Source: Codonopsis lanceolata (Eukaryota > Streptophyta > Magnoliopsida > Asterales > Campanulaceae). Taken from it: DNA of 64,000 nt. A program made the position numbers and the translations under genes. The stretch covers positions 20,173,642 to 20,237,641 of the forward strand of contig CM028383.1 of the NCBI GenBank assembly GCA_013146195.2. The letters are read 5' to 3'. Positions 1 through 12,669 of the stretch are shown in pieces. Position 1 is the first letter of the stretch. Each line of letters starts with the position of its first letter. Below the pieces are notes generated by a model. The model saw only the letters and a program-made list of their open reading frames with translations, was not told the origin of the DNA and did not search any database.

Positions 1-932
1 GCATCTCTGATTCTATACACAAGTATCCCCAATATATCAGCAAACTCTCATTGCCATTTTTCAGAAGAGGTCAGTAGACGAAGTTATCCTTCCTGTCTAT
101 GAAACCACTCAAATGCCTTGTATTGAGAACTGCTGAATAGGAAATCTCATTCCCAAGTTCATTTACATGCAAAAAAAGAGTATGCATTTTGTTGTCCCAA
201 CAATGTTGCAATTGTTATTTTTTTGATAAGTAATAATAGTATAAATAAAAAGCATCAAAACAGGTGATGCGTTCATCACTTGTTATTAAAATAGGAGAAA
301 AGGAAAAGGAAAAGGAAAATGCTCGAGAAGATGAATACTTGCAAAAAATAGTAGCATGAAAAGAAGTGAAAGAAACTCAACTCAATTTTACTTGGGCTTT
401 GTCTCAAATATTTGGGGTATGCTACATGAATTCTCGGTCATCACTCTATTTGTCTCCAACCTGTCTCAAGTAAAAGCTCTCTATACATGAATACCCTTGG
501 TGTCCATGCTATATATTTGAAAGTGAACACCACGACATGATAGTTAGCAAAGGTGAATTTAAAAAATCATACAAATATGGACACTCACTCATTTTGGGGC
601 ACAAAAATTTTTAAAACGGACCCTCATTTGGGATGGATGGAGTACATTTTTACTTGCCTTACATTTAGCTACATAGATTTTGAAAGAAACTAAGTTGAAA
701 ATACCAAAAAGATAAATCATCACTTAAAAGAAAATGGCATATTAAATGTATTTCCCACAATCTCTGGAACAAAATGAACAAACAATGCCGAGAAATCTGA
801 TCATGGATTTTCATCTGTTTCGTAGTCTCTCTCTCTCTCTCTCAGCACCCAATAATTTAGCTTACAAAGATCTCTTGTGAGATTTCATTTACTAATACGC
901 TATGATGCGTGGCAATGTCTCTTTGCATGCAG
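1..932 (+). other. Intron of the PIAL gene (left edge) with a solo LINE 3' tail
   Basis: No exon is visible before 933. Bases 1 to about 515 match 52133-52625 closely, which lies just after an exon of the second PIAL copy, so this is the corresponding intron. At about 218-290 there is a short T-run followed by the 3' tail of the local LINE family in reverse orientation, including its stem-loop at 252-270. A CT microsatellite lies near 827-843. About 1.9 kb from here to 2437 is missing from the second copy. Confidence 0.7.
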
Positions 933-3900
933 ATTTTACCCAAAAATGAAAATGGATCGCATACTTGCCTCTATTGATGTTAAGGTATATTCACATAAAT
1001 TGTCATTTAGAGATTCATTTCTAGCTTTTGAGTTTTAAGTCCAGCTTTAATCATCGTTCCTACTTACACAAGTTTCTCTTGCTGATAGCCTGGATATGGG
1101 GCTCATGTTTTAGATTTCCGTATCTCTAAGGATATGGTGGCTCCTGAGCACGAAAAGATGGTACGCAACTTTAAACCAATTTAATCACTTAGTGCATGAA
1201 TCCATCATGGATAACCTACGAACAAACTCTTTGGATCACTTTTTATTTTCTATATTTTTCTGGTTGTAGAAATAAAGGATGTAAAATTTCAAGCTTCTTG
1301 AACAGATCTTGTTGAATTAAGGTCATCTTAAAATATTATTCCATGTTCATTCTAGTTGAATGAAACTTTGAGTTGTTTGTCTTGTTCCACTGATCTCACC
1401 CTATCGGGATGCTGATGTTAGTTAAATGAAAGTGTATACTCTCTCCATCTGTGAAGAAATGTTAACTCCTCCTTACTTCCATTCCCCTGTGAATATGCTG
1501 TGAATATGCGGCACTGGTCTTAAATTTGACGATGACACGTCTAAATATTACTCCCCCCATTCCGAGCAAAGAGTCTACCTTTGAATAGTCTAATCATTAA
1601 GGGGATTGGTCATAGTTACAAAAATGTTTGAGCATACTCAAGATGCTTATGTCGCACATGGAGGGTGAAGATGAAAGATTGTGGAGATTGAAGGCATAAT
1701 TTTTTAAAGTGGACTCTTTAGATGAAGCATCTCAAAATAGAATAGTGGTCTCCTGACATGGAATGGTGGGAGTATGTTAAACTACACTTTATTCATTCTT
1801 CCTATAAGATGAGGACACCCTCTTTGGTGTCAGGGGAGCATCATACTTGTCACTGAATGTTGGGGTTGTCTACTCTTTTTTCTAGCAAAGTTTTATTTTC
1901 TCACGCCTTGTCATACCTAAATTCGTCGCATAGCAACAATTGATGATAGCTGAGGGCACTAGGTTCCCGTTGCCGTGAGTTCTGTGAAGGCTGTGTCCGT
2001 AGTTCAATTTAGTTACCCCCTTGGTCACAATAATTTACCAACGAATGATTTACCACTTCCCCAAGGCTTAGCCTTAAAGCTACAAAATATTACTTTTCCA
2101 TTTAACTAGCAAGTGATTCTCTTTTCACGCAATTCATTTACTTGACTTGAAGATTTTGCATTTGACAGCTTGATTGTGGGGAGTACTTCTGTTCATAGCA
2201 CTTTCCCGTGATGCTTGATGGGTATGCTTTTACACTTGGTTTATTAACAATTAACAAAAGAAAAGAAAAGATGGAACATTAATTAAATACTTGGGGGAAA
2301 ATGCTAAGAACAGAAGTGTTCCCCTCAATCAAGCTGTCAATACTTCATTATGACTTATCAAAAAAAATTAAAAAAATTACTTCATTATGTGATGGGAAGA
2401 GCAAGGTCACACAATTTTCTGAAACAGGTAGCCACTCTGTCACTCCAAGCCCAGATTGACGGTTTCAGACCGAAGGCATGAATTCGTGAATTCATTTTTC
2501 AGAAGCCACTAGGTCACTATCAGCAATTCGAGTATTCACTTTGTATCGACTAAATATACCATCTTCCTTCTTAGTTTTTGAACAGTTCTGTATCAAATCA
2601 AAAGCTTTATTCAACTCAAAGATTATTCTAGACATATGAATAGAGCTTAGGAACCGTCTAAGAGAAAGGGAAAATATTTCCCACGAGAATTTGGAGAGAT
2701 AGATGTCCAATTCATCCCCCCTGCTATCTGATTTGCCAAAAAGTTCACGTTCATTGCATTGTTGGCAATTTGAAACTCCATCGCCTAACCTTCTCATCTT
2801 ATCAGTTGATCCGTGAGATCTTTTGCCACTGAATCTATAAATGGATGAAGGAGAGAGTGGTAGGCATTTGATGTTGTCTTTGGATAAATTAACAACTTTT
2901 GGGCCTTCATAAAGAAAAATTACCACTGTCATTTCATTGGGATGACATATGAGCGTCAAGCCCCAATGTATTGTGGACCATTCAAAACATGACCCTTTTA
3001 TAAAGTTCAAATGGGGGCATTAATGGGTCTTACTTACTACTCCAAATGCAAAGTCTCTTAATTTAGTGCACTTTTTTTTTTTGATAAGTAAAGAGTATAT
3101 ATAACAGGCGTCAAAACAGGTGACGCAGCCTTTGTACACTAGGAGTATACAAACTACTCAGCTCTAAAACTATTCACAAAATCCACAAAAGAATGCCCGA
3201 GAGAATGATCTGTCGCTAAACACCACAAAAACAATGTGCGCAAAAGACGGTCTCTCAATTGATCCAGCGAAACCTCACTATTATCGAAAACTCTCTTGTT
3301 CCTCTCTTTCCAAATAGTCCACCAAACACCCGCCAGAATAGCACCCCAAAGAATATTGCTTCTCCTACTATTGGAACAAGACCAACTCAAAAGATCCCCC
3401 GAACAGAACTGGGCATTACCCACGAGATCCCAAAAAGCCCCAGAACAGTATAACCATAAAGAGTGAGCCACCAGACAATGCTGTAACAAGTGATTAACAC
3501 TCTCTTCATCGCCTTTGCACATGTAACACCGGTTCACATAAACCATCCCCCTTTTGCGAAGGTTTTCTCCCGTAAGAATCGCTTCATGACAAGCTTCCCA
3601 AACAAAAAATGCAACGCGACTGGGAGCAATACTCCTCCAAATACCTTTCCAAGGAAAAGGATCTCCCACTCTGCCCGACATAGCACAAAAATAAGATTTA
3701 ACAGAGAACTTTTTGTTGTTCGATGCATCCCACCTTGCCTTATCAAATCTACTCCCGTCAATATGAAGTGAATAAAGCGAAGTGAAAAAATTTCCACAAA
3801 CCTCCATCTCCCAATCTTGAAGATCCCTACGAAACAAGGGATTCCAAACCACTCTACCCTGATCAATATGCAACACCGAACTAACATAGCAGTTTTTGTC

Positions 3901-6900
3901 CACCACCAAATTGTACAACTCAGGATAGACTCTCCATAGTTCTTATTCCCCACACCACTTGTCTTTCCAAAATCTCACTCTCAAACCATTGCCAACCTCA
4001 AACGAAACAAACCTTTCAAATTGCGCCCACCCTTTACAAATTCCTTTCCAAACTTCTGACCCAAAAGAACCGACGACGATTTTAGGAAACCAAAAATGGT
4101 CACCCTCTCTGTATCTACTAATCACCACCCTCCTCCATAACCCATACTCTTCCTCCATGTATTGCCAAAACCATTTACCAAGTAAAGCTGAATTGAAACA
4201 ACTTAACTTTTTGATACCTAAGCCTCCTTTCCTGATGTTCAAACAAACCATATCCCAATTAACTAAATGGATTTTATGCTCCTCCCCTTGACCCTCCCAC
4301 AAGAAATCTCTCTCCATCTTTTCCAAAATATTGCGCACTGAAGTAGGCACCACAAAAAGCGAAAGGAAATATGTGGGTAGACTGGATGAAGTATTTTGAA
4401 TAAGCGTAAATCTACCCGCTTTGGAGAATAGCTGTTTCTTCCACCCCGTCAACCGTCGACCAAATCTTTCAATCACCGGATTCCACATAGCTCTACTTTG
4501 AAAGACGCACCAATCGGCAAACCTAGATAAATCGAAGGTAAATGAGAAACCTTGCACCCAAACACCGAAGCAAGCTGATGAATATTCTCCACCACACCCA
4601 CCGGGATGATTTCACTGTTAGCAAGAATAAAGTCTGGGCTCCCATTTATCTCATACGAGCACCATCTGAACGTATCCAGTCCAAGAAACCAGGCTCTAAA
4701 AGCCACATGTTCTCGAATCTAAAAGGAGACTTCCCTTTCCGCATAACCCCACACTCCAGCATAAGGGGAATATGATCCGAGACTACTCTGGTTAAACAAT
4801 GCTGCGCCGTATCACTAAATACATCAGACCAATCTGTAGAAGTAAGATATCTATCAAGTCTGGAGAATTGCTGTCTATCCCCATGTTTGAACCACGTGAA
4901 ATTGCCTCCCAATAAATTCAAATCCACCAGCCCTATGTCATTGATAAACTCGTTAAATTCCGTCATTGCTCAAGAAAAGACCTGCGCACCTGAACGTTCC
5001 GCAGGAAATCTAACCACATTAAAATCCCCTCCTATGCATCAAGGTGCTCCCCATCTCAATCTAATCACTCTTAACTCTTCCCACAAATTCTGACGGAGGT
5101 TGTCTGCACATGGCCCATACACCCCAGAAAAAATCCACTCCTTATCATCCACCAACGACTGCAACAGAACAGAAACAAAATGTTCTCCCACCACTGCATC
5201 CACCTTATCAATCACCCTTTTATCCCACATAACGAGAATACCACCAGCTGAACCAATAGACCAAGAAATCACCCAATCAGTCCACCTACCAAACCCTAAA
5301 CTACTAGCCAACCTACTGTCAATAGCTTGCATTTTTGTTTCTTGAAGACAGATTAAATGCGGATTCCACCTTCTTAAAGCAGCCTTAATAACTAATCTTT
5401 TCCTCATAATTTAGACCCCACACATTCCAAGAAACTATTTTTAGATGCATGATAAACTTATTTCTGATTGCGATTCCTCCTCCCCTTCCCCTCCAAACAA
5501 CCAGACTTATGAAACTTCAGCTACACAACTTCTTTAATTCTCTTTTTCCTTTTTCTCTCACAGCTGTTTTCTGTGGCCCTTTTTTCGCTTCTGAAGTTCT
5601 CCACTGCTTCTCAATATCCAAGAGCAAATCCATAATCCTGTCATCAAAACCATCACAGGCCACTCCCAAATATCTGCCAAGACCTTTAGCTCTCCTACAA
5701 ACCCATAACAACAATTCCTCCTGCTATGAAAAATCCTGCAAAGAATCTGAATCACTCACATCCTCTGGGTGAATCGTGTTAAGAGGGGTGCAATTGGCTC
5801 CACCAGATCTTCCTTATCCACCATTTCCACCTCTTGCCCCTCCATCAATTGGGCACACCCCGCAGAAGACTGACTCCCTTCGGAACTGTCTGTACCCGAC
5901 ACTTGCTCCGTAATTCCTTCTGGAGAGACGAAATCCTTTTCGACACTCTCATCACTTCGAAACTCTTCAGTCGAACCCGTCGCTTGCTCCTCCCCTTCAG
6001 GTGCCTTCATCACATCTACGAAGGCCTCAGGAAAGAAAAATCTCGTCTTGTCATACTCCACTTAGCACCCAGTAGCCTATCCTCAATTATAACTTCCTTC
6101 TCCTTCTCACCCGACTCATTACCATTTACTGGTCTGTTCTTACCATTAGCATAGAAGGCAGATACAAATGGCCCACTAATTTTGCTTCCTGTAACCGCAT
6201 CTACCTCCTTCTGAGAAACCGAAGGCTTGTTCTTAATGGGAGCCCAAACAGCCTTCCCCTTCACTCTCTTGTTAAGAGTCCCAAACCAATGCCCTTTTTT
6301 TTTTGACAGCCAACCCATGAGGCCTAACACCACTGCCACCCCTATTCGAAAGAAACCCACTCCTCCTCTTAGCTACGACGATTGGTTTTGAGGGTTTAAA
6401 ATTTAAATTCCTGTGAGCCCACGAGCTTATCCCTTCTCCTATGCCCTTATGCCTGAAATTATCAGTTTCTCGAAGGCCTTAATAATGCACTCGCTGTATC
6501 CCGGCAAGCTCCTCACTTGCGTTGTTCTCAACAAACTGCACCTTCGATACCAACGAACTTTCTGTGTTCTTACCTTCATCTTCTCCACTCCGTGGAAAGC
6601 AAGAAGCAGACGACTCCACCCATAATGGAACAACGAAAATTCTGTCCCCAACCCCAATACGAATAGTCGCCGGCATATCTTCCTTGTGGCGAACCAAAAT
6701 ACGACCCCATCTCAGTTCTGATTTGTTCTCGGTAGCTTCATCCAACCTCACCAATCCTCCACATTTCTTCCCAATCTCCATAAAGACCGACCTGCTCCAC
6801 AGATGCAACGGTAATCCTAGAACCCTCACCCAAACCTCCTTTGGGTTTCTTCCTTCAACATAGCACAAAGAAAGTGGATCCCAACATTCCAAATGTAATG

Positions 6901-9900
6901 AATTCTGATTGACAGTCCATTTTTTCAAATTTAAAAGACGTCGAGCCTCTTTACCGGAGGGAAAGACAAACAGAAAATGAACCCCACTCAAAGCAAAAAC
7001 CTTGACTCCTCCAGCCACTTTCCAATGACTATTTACCCATCTTTGCAGTTCCTCTTTGGTTGTAATTGAGTCTTCCAAATCCCCTACACGCCCAACTAAG
7101 CACCGACCTAAAAACTCCAAATATCCATCGCACGACCTTTCCTCGATATCAAAATCCACTGAGGAACCTCGACCAACCGAAGCGAGATGATCTAAGTGCG
7201 GCCACGAAGAAATCTCTGCCACATCTTTATATAATTTCCACTGTTGGATCTTTCTTCCTCCGCAAATCTCTTAATTTTTCCAGCAATCATGTCCCAACCC
7301 AAATCAGAAGCTATTTCTAGGATTAAAATCGAACATGGACTACCCTTCCCCCGAACGGAAATTCTAAGAAATATTCCTTGCCGATTTCTCTCCATCGCAA
7401 ACAAAACCTCCCTACACTTGTCAGATAGTTTCTTCCAGAAAAAACCTTGTAGCTGAAAAGCTTTCTCCATCCACTTGCAAATCCATAAAATTTCTCCATA
7501 TGTGACAACTGCTTCGTACACTTTACCTCTACTTCTCTCCAAAAATTTGTAGCAAACACGATTTTGAGCAAAGAACCTGACCACCTCGAACGATTTCCTA
7601 CCAGCCTGAAAATAAGTTTTATCCACGGAACTCATCTTGTCCCAGCATGAGGATTACATCGAAACCCTGAATTACAAAATAACCAGCTAAAATGGGAACA
7701 CTACGAAACGAGACTGGCGACCCAAAAACCACGAACAAATTCCGGCAGATTCGCCGGCCGATGAACGGAGCTCCGGCAACGGTGAGGTTTTCCGGCAACG
7801 AGAATTGTACAGCCGAGCTCGCCTCCAGCTAGCGAATCCTTCTGTGAGGCGCGTATCTCTCGCTAAAGGCCTGAAGCTAACAGATCTTAAGAAAACCCCT
7901 CCCTGTCAGAGGTCGCCTCCCTTGTCGGAGCACAGAGTCCAGAAGGCTGAAGACGAAACCCACCTTGAAGACGCAACCTCCGTCAGAACCCTCCTTGGAA
8001 TCGAAATCAAAAGATGAAGCCGGAAGAGAGGGGTGCGAACTGGTCAAGACAGGAATCAAAGTCACCGGTCGAAGACGTCGAAGTCACTGGTCGAAGTCAT
8101 ACGGAGGATAATACGGAGGCTGGTCGAAGTTAATTATGAGTTTTGGCGCTCCCTCTTCACTCCGTGAGTACGAAACTAAATTTCACACATTCTATGCTAG
8201 TTCCCTCTGTTGTTTATTGCATTTAGATTTGCTTGTTGTCATTCATTCCTTAAGTTCTATGCCTAAGTGGCTAAATGAGCTGCGTAGCAGTTAGCGTGGC
8301 AAACATTCACTAGAATAGAATTAGTTAGGCTTTAGCTTTGAGTCACCAGCAGCCATAGCAGCCAGGCAGACATTCACTAGCACCTCTTCAGTAGACCTGC
8401 TCCAGCTCACAAATGAAGACTGATGATGTGGATTTAAAGAAGTCCAGCTCAACATTGTTTATGGATTATACTTGCAAATATTTGTTTACAAATATCTGTC
8501 TTGAAATTCTCAAGTTGACTTCTTGAAACTCAATTCACCAAGAACCACATGGATGAATTAAATGAGTTTCCTCTTTGGTGATTCCGGCAGAAGACAGAAC
8601 AACACTTCAGCCCGATGCTTAGCCATTTCTAGCAAAGTGGAGCTGTATCGTGCTCTGCTACTCTGAAGTACTTTCTGCAACAGCTGCACAAATTGGACCT
8701 TGGTTAGTGCGACAACATCAGAGTGATTTAGATCGCCATCAACAGCTCTTTGCATTCAACTTCTAGTCTTTGTCTCTCTCATCAATTCAACCAACGGTCA
8801 AGAAAGATCTCTCATATAAATATTGTCATTGAAGAGTTGATGAAATATTAAACTACCTTAAAGCTCTCAACCTTCAGTGCATTCAAGAGATCTTAGTCAG
8901 AACAATCATAGCCTACCAACATCAAAAAATCTGCTCCAATCATTCTACATTCCATCTGCTTCTTTATTGTTTTATTTAATTATGTTCTTAGCACACACAG
9001 TAAGTACTTTGTTTCACAGATAATTACTCACCCCACCAAACACTTGGTCAAAATATTTTTGTGCACGATCAATTTGTGATCCTTGTAATAGATCTCATTG
9101 TGGTAAACATAGTGCACATTTAAAATCTAAGGTTGACCACTTTGGTGGTGGACGTAGCACTCTTATAGTGTGAACCATCTCAAAATACCTGAGTAATTTC
9201 TTTATTGCTTTCATTATCCAACTGCTTGTACTGTTTTGTTGCATTCTGTCCTTAGCAGTTTATTGAGCTAGTGTTAAGTCTGCTGCTCGTTCTTTCCGCT
9301 ACTACAACTTAATTTCATAAGTTGTTAGTAAACTTAAAGGATGCTTAGCTCCAAATTTTAAAGTGTATCTAGGCTATTAAACTCTCCCCCTCTCCAGCCT
9401 AGCACGTGCCCTCTGGGACTAACTCTCTCTCTCTCTCTCCCTCTCACAGTTATATTGATAAACAGTGGACTACAGAATTTGAAACTGTTGTTCTCTTTCT
9501 GATATTCCAATATCTGAATGCAGTGGCTATTTGTAGGTAGAACGGATGATCTGGACACATCCTCCTGTATCATTAGTCCACCTGAAGTGAGGTAGGAATA
9601 ATATGTTTTCTTCTGTTCAAACATTTCGATACTCATCACATTATCCTTCCATTTGTATTATGTAGCTTTCTTGTAAATACAATGGGAGTACCAGGGAGGA
9701 CAAAAACTGACATGGTTTGTTTGCTTTTACCTAAACTTTTCTGCTGAAATGACCAAGTTTTTTCGTTTGTCTTAATTTGTTTTGATGCAAGTCTTATCTA
9801 ACAAATCCATGTACTATATATAACAGTGTAATGGTCCTCAGCTCCCAACCAATGTGACTGCAATGCTCAAGTATGGAGTTAATCTTCTACAAGCAGTAGG

Positions 9901-12669
9901 GGACTTTAAGGGTATACGTGAATTACTATTACTTTGACAGCAAACCATATCTTTGATGCTTTCTTGAATCCATGCAAGTATGAATCTCTTTTGAAAATTA
10001 TACAGGTCATTATATTGTTGTCATAGCCATTATGAGTTTGATATCATTTGCTGACCCTTGTTTGCAAGATTATGTAGAGCCTGTTTCTACTTCAGTTGAT
10101 TCAGGTTAGCCAACTTCTGTCCAGCACATTATCTGTTTTCGTGTCCTGCTTAGAAATCTGCTTTGTTGCATCACACTAAAACTTCTTCTAAACCTTTTGA
10201 TATAAAACTACAATCAGATTGTGAAGTTATCGAGATGTCATCGCGGATTTCACTAAACTGTCCTATCAGGTATGTTGCATCATATCATCTGCTAAACTTT
10301 TTGAATTCATGTGTTAGTGGTATTCTAATTTTTTCCTTCGGCTGATTTTCTTTTTCCCTTCTCTTGCATCATGTTTGTAATTGCATTGCACCAGGATATA
10401 ATAACTCAATTGACAACATCCAATGGCTTTAATGGATGTTATGCTAATGGTTCTATTTTGCTTCCCTTTAATGAACAGTCTACGTCGTTTGAGAACTCCT
10501 GTGAAAGGGCATCTTTGCAAGCATCGTCAGGTAAGACTTGGTCATTTGCGAGTGCCCTGTAGATGGAAAAAGAATATCTTCATTTGGACTATCATATACC
10601 CGCAATTTACCCTTGCTGTGCAAACATAGTCCTCTTTGTGTATGATGAAAGTAGGACAAACCAAAGAGAAAAGTAGGACTATTCTTTTGGGACGGAGGAA
10701 ATATTTCTTTACAGGGCCACTGGAAGAGTTCTTCGTAACTTTTAAAAGCATTTGTGACTTTGTGTATGATGCAGTGCTTTGATTTCGACAACTATTTGAA
10801 AATCAACTCAAGGAGGCCCTCTTGGCGCTGCCCTCACTGTAACCAGCCAGTTTGCTTTCCAGACATACGCATCGATCAAAATATAGCAATGGTAAGTCCA
10901 ATTTATTTTTTCTATTAAGCCACCTTTTCTCATGTGTACCAACCCATTGCTTCTTGTTCAGGTCTTGAGTGATGTAGGAGAGAATGTTGTTGACGTGGTT
11001 ATATCAGCAGATGGATCTTGGAAGCCTGTCTTGGAAAGCAATGAAGATTCTGCTCAAACTAATGACAGCACACCAGTCAATCACCAGAAAAGACTTGAGC
11101 AGTTTAAAGCCTCAAGTCAAACTATTCTTACTTCCACTGGTGCTGCAAATCACTTGACCTCAGAAGTCAACAACATGCACCAAAATCCATATTCAGCCTT
11201 GCAGAGCTCAACAGTTTCTTTAAGTGCTCATAATGTCAACAGAATTTCGAGTATTACGCCTCTGTCCACTGTGCAGCAATCGCCTGTTCAAACTAAAGTT
11301 ATCTCCCAGACTCAGCAAGAATTATGTGGGCGAACACAGTCAGTTCCTTCTTCATTCCTGAATCAGGTGTTTGATTCGTATAATTCACAGTTACAACAGC
11401 CTGTATACAGAAGTTCAATTGCAAGAAATGCATATTGGAGGTTGCCACCCGTAGACATGCATAGACAGCTTGGTGGATATCCAAGAGCAATGCAGCCACC
11501 TCCAGGTTATTCTCATATGCCTAGTATGTGGCAAAATTCAAGAAATTTGGATCCGTTAATGCCTACAGGTGCATCCTCTGCTACTTCGCCAACCATTCCA
11601 TGTATGCCACAAAATGGTACACCTAATGGTGGAATGAATACACAGCAACAGCCTTCTTGGTCGCATATAAACACATCATCAGTTTCAGCCATGGGATCAT
11701 ATCTTATGCAGCACCACTCGTTGACTCAGGTAGGCTAGATAGTTCATCTTATTTAAGAGTTTAATTCCAATTTTATTATTTTTGTGAAACACACACGCGT
11801 ACAGACTTTGCCTACTTTGACATCTGCTTGAAATTGTTGTTCCACCACAGAAACGAGTCCTTATTTTTAATTTAAGATCCCTAATTTCGATCTTTCCACT
11901 CATTCTCTCTATATTTATCTATGCATATAATATACACGTAATAGAGGTATCCCTTTCAAATGTCCAGTATGGACCTGTATTTGATCATTGTTTCTGGTCC
12001 ATTATGCAACAGGGAATTGGTGGTCCTGCACCAAATTCAGGTGCACACGGCACAGTCTTCAGGTCTCCATTTATGCAACAAACAAGACACCACCCATACC
12101 ATGTTCAACCCTATACAACTCAGGCCTCAAACAATTTGCTTAACATGGCCCATGCATTTGTTCATGCTCAACCGCAGGAGGTTCAGAGAGATGGCGCCAC
12201 TCAAGTTAATGGTACTGCTCAGCGAAGTCAGAGTACAACACCATCCGTTCCAGTTCAACAAACATCCTCTAGAACAGGTTCGGCAATTTCTCTTGCGATG
12301 GTGTCTGAGCGGCTTAGAACAATAGGTGAGCAAGGACAGAGCAAAGGCAGAGATGGTTTGGCGGCAATGGGATCTGAGAATCAGTGTCCCTCAGGGAAAA
12401 TGAGAGGAAGCCTGACAGGTGAGGCTGCCGCTTCATATAGCCAGTTTATCCTTCGGCCACCACTGCAGGCTGCTCGAGCTTCCCAACCTCCATCGATTCG
12501 AATGCCAGCTAATCCTTACACACCACCAATGCAAGGGATTATACAAAATACTACCTTCACTCCCTCCCCAACTTTTCAAGAGCCACGAAGTCATCTAGGT
12601 TCAGGATATGCAACGAATCTCCCAGGAAGCTCAGGTTCTTTGCCCGAACAATCTCAGGGCATACATTGA
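933..12669 (+). CDS. PIAL: E4 SUMO-protein ligase PIAL1/2-like, SP-RING protein (5' end off window)
   Basis: Eleven exons with consistent phases: 933-984, 1089-1160, 9524-9591, 9666-9714, 9827-9911, 10006-10104, 10218-10269, 10479-10530, 10775-10891, 10962-11729 and 12013-12669. They sum to 2071 bases, or one base completing a codon plus 690 codons including TGA. The order of segments (FYPKMK, DFRISKDM, TDDLDTSSC, NGPQLPTNVTA, NLLQAVGDFKGHYI) follows Arabidopsis PIAL2. The SP-RING finger runs over exons 10218-10891, with LCKH, QCFDFD and RCPHCNQPVC as zinc-ligand segments. The last two exons, about 475 residues, are a low-complexity tail rich in Q, S, T and P. PIAL proteins are nuclear ligases that extend SUMO chains and work with MOM1 in transcriptional silencing; that is family knowledge. 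The second in-window intron (1161-9523) is 8.4 kb because it holds a LINE and a solo LTR. Confidence 0.9.
1551..1772. mobile_element. Stowaway-like MITE
   Basis: The ends are inverted repeats (ctccccccattccg on the left; the right end reads ctcccaccattcca on the other strand) and are flanked by TA on both sides (1549-1550 and 1773-1774). Length is 222 bp, with no coding capacity. These are hallmarks of Tc1/mariner-derived Stowaway MITEs. It lies in the long PIAL intron. Confidence 0.75.
2162..2340. mobile_element. Short element with ~38-bp inverted ends (MITE-like)
   Basis: 2162-2200 and 2302-2340 are inverted copies of each other with about three mismatches; the outer ends read ttgacagcttgatt. 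The whole is 179 bp, non-coding, and absent from the second PIAL copy, where the surrounding 1.9 kb is also missing. No clear target duplication was found, so the superfamily is unassigned. Confidence 0.5.
3154..4706 (-). pseudogene. LINE ORF2 C-terminus (end of RT, connection, zf-RVT)
   Basis: Pieces at 4473-4706 (IYLGLPIGASFK, the end of the RT region), 3943-4557 (GWKKQLFSKAGRFTLI and LLGKWFWQY, typical of the plant LINE connection) and 3154-3918 (zf-RVT). The zinc motif CYMCKGDEESVNHLLQHC is intact, followed by WWTIWKERNKRVFDN. The last codons lie about 30 bp from the 3' stem-loop. Frame shifts separate the pieces. Confidence 0.8.
4646..5407 (-). pseudogene. LINE ORF2 endonuclease domain (AP-endonuclease type)
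   Basis: 5039-5407 reads the N-terminal half, with ICLQETKM (metal-binding Glu), SAGGILVMWD and GVYGP. 4646-4966 reads the C-terminal half, with LLGGNFTW, SRLDRYL and the catalytic SDHIPLML. The two are separated by a frame break. This domain nicks target DNA to prime reverse transcription. Just downstream the sequence jumps to the end of the reverse transcriptase, so the palm with its FADD motif is gone. Confidence 0.8.
5756..7635 (-). pseudogene. LINE ORF1 (gag-like, DUF4283), frameshifted
   Basis: Three pieces in different frames: 7192-7635, 6479-7222 and 5756-6360. The middle piece carries the DUF4283 signature of plant LINE ORF1 proteins, with VWVRVLGLPLHLWS followed by IGKKCGGLVRLDEAT. 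The last piece is an acidic, low-complexity linker. These proteins bind the LINE RNA. Frame breaks near 7200 and 6400 and the loss of a clear zinc knuckle mark it as dead. Confidence 0.7.
8209..9423 (+). mobile_element. Solo copia-type LTR (copy in PIAL gene)
   Basis: It begins tgttgtttattgc and ends ...ctctgggactaac. It is a reverse-complement relative of the LTR at 35922-37190, sharing start, end and blocks such as the ttctatgcctaagtggc segment. No internal region is attached, so it is a solo LTR. The same LTR sits at the equivalent place in the second PIAL copy (53371-54603), so the insertion is older than the duplication. A CT repeat follows from 9424, so target duplication is unclear. 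Confidence 0.65.

Larger units (their letters stand above)
3069..8130 (-). mobile_element. L1-type LINE, near full length but internally deleted
   Basis: The element reads on the minus strand. Its A-tail is the T-run at 3071-3082, followed by the family 3' end gataagtaaagag and stem-loop (3108-3126). A 5' untranslated part at about 7640-8130 contains repeated ggtcgaag motifs. ORF1 (DUF4283 type), an endonuclease, and the C-terminal part of ORF2 can be read, but most of the reverse transcriptase is missing, so it cannot move itself. Comparison with 53216-53292 shows that about 77 bp of target was lost and no target duplication is present. It sits antisense in a PIAL intron. Confidence 0.88.

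Noticed and set aside
3259..5345. Plus-strand open frames across the LINE
   Set aside because: They are antisense shadows of the LINE ORF2 domains on the minus strand.
8401..8530. Possible extra PIAL exon (open stretch LKKSSSTLFMDYTCKYLF)
   Set aside because: It lies inside the solo LTR, recurs with it in the other copy, and the flanking exons already join in frame as in Arabidopsis.
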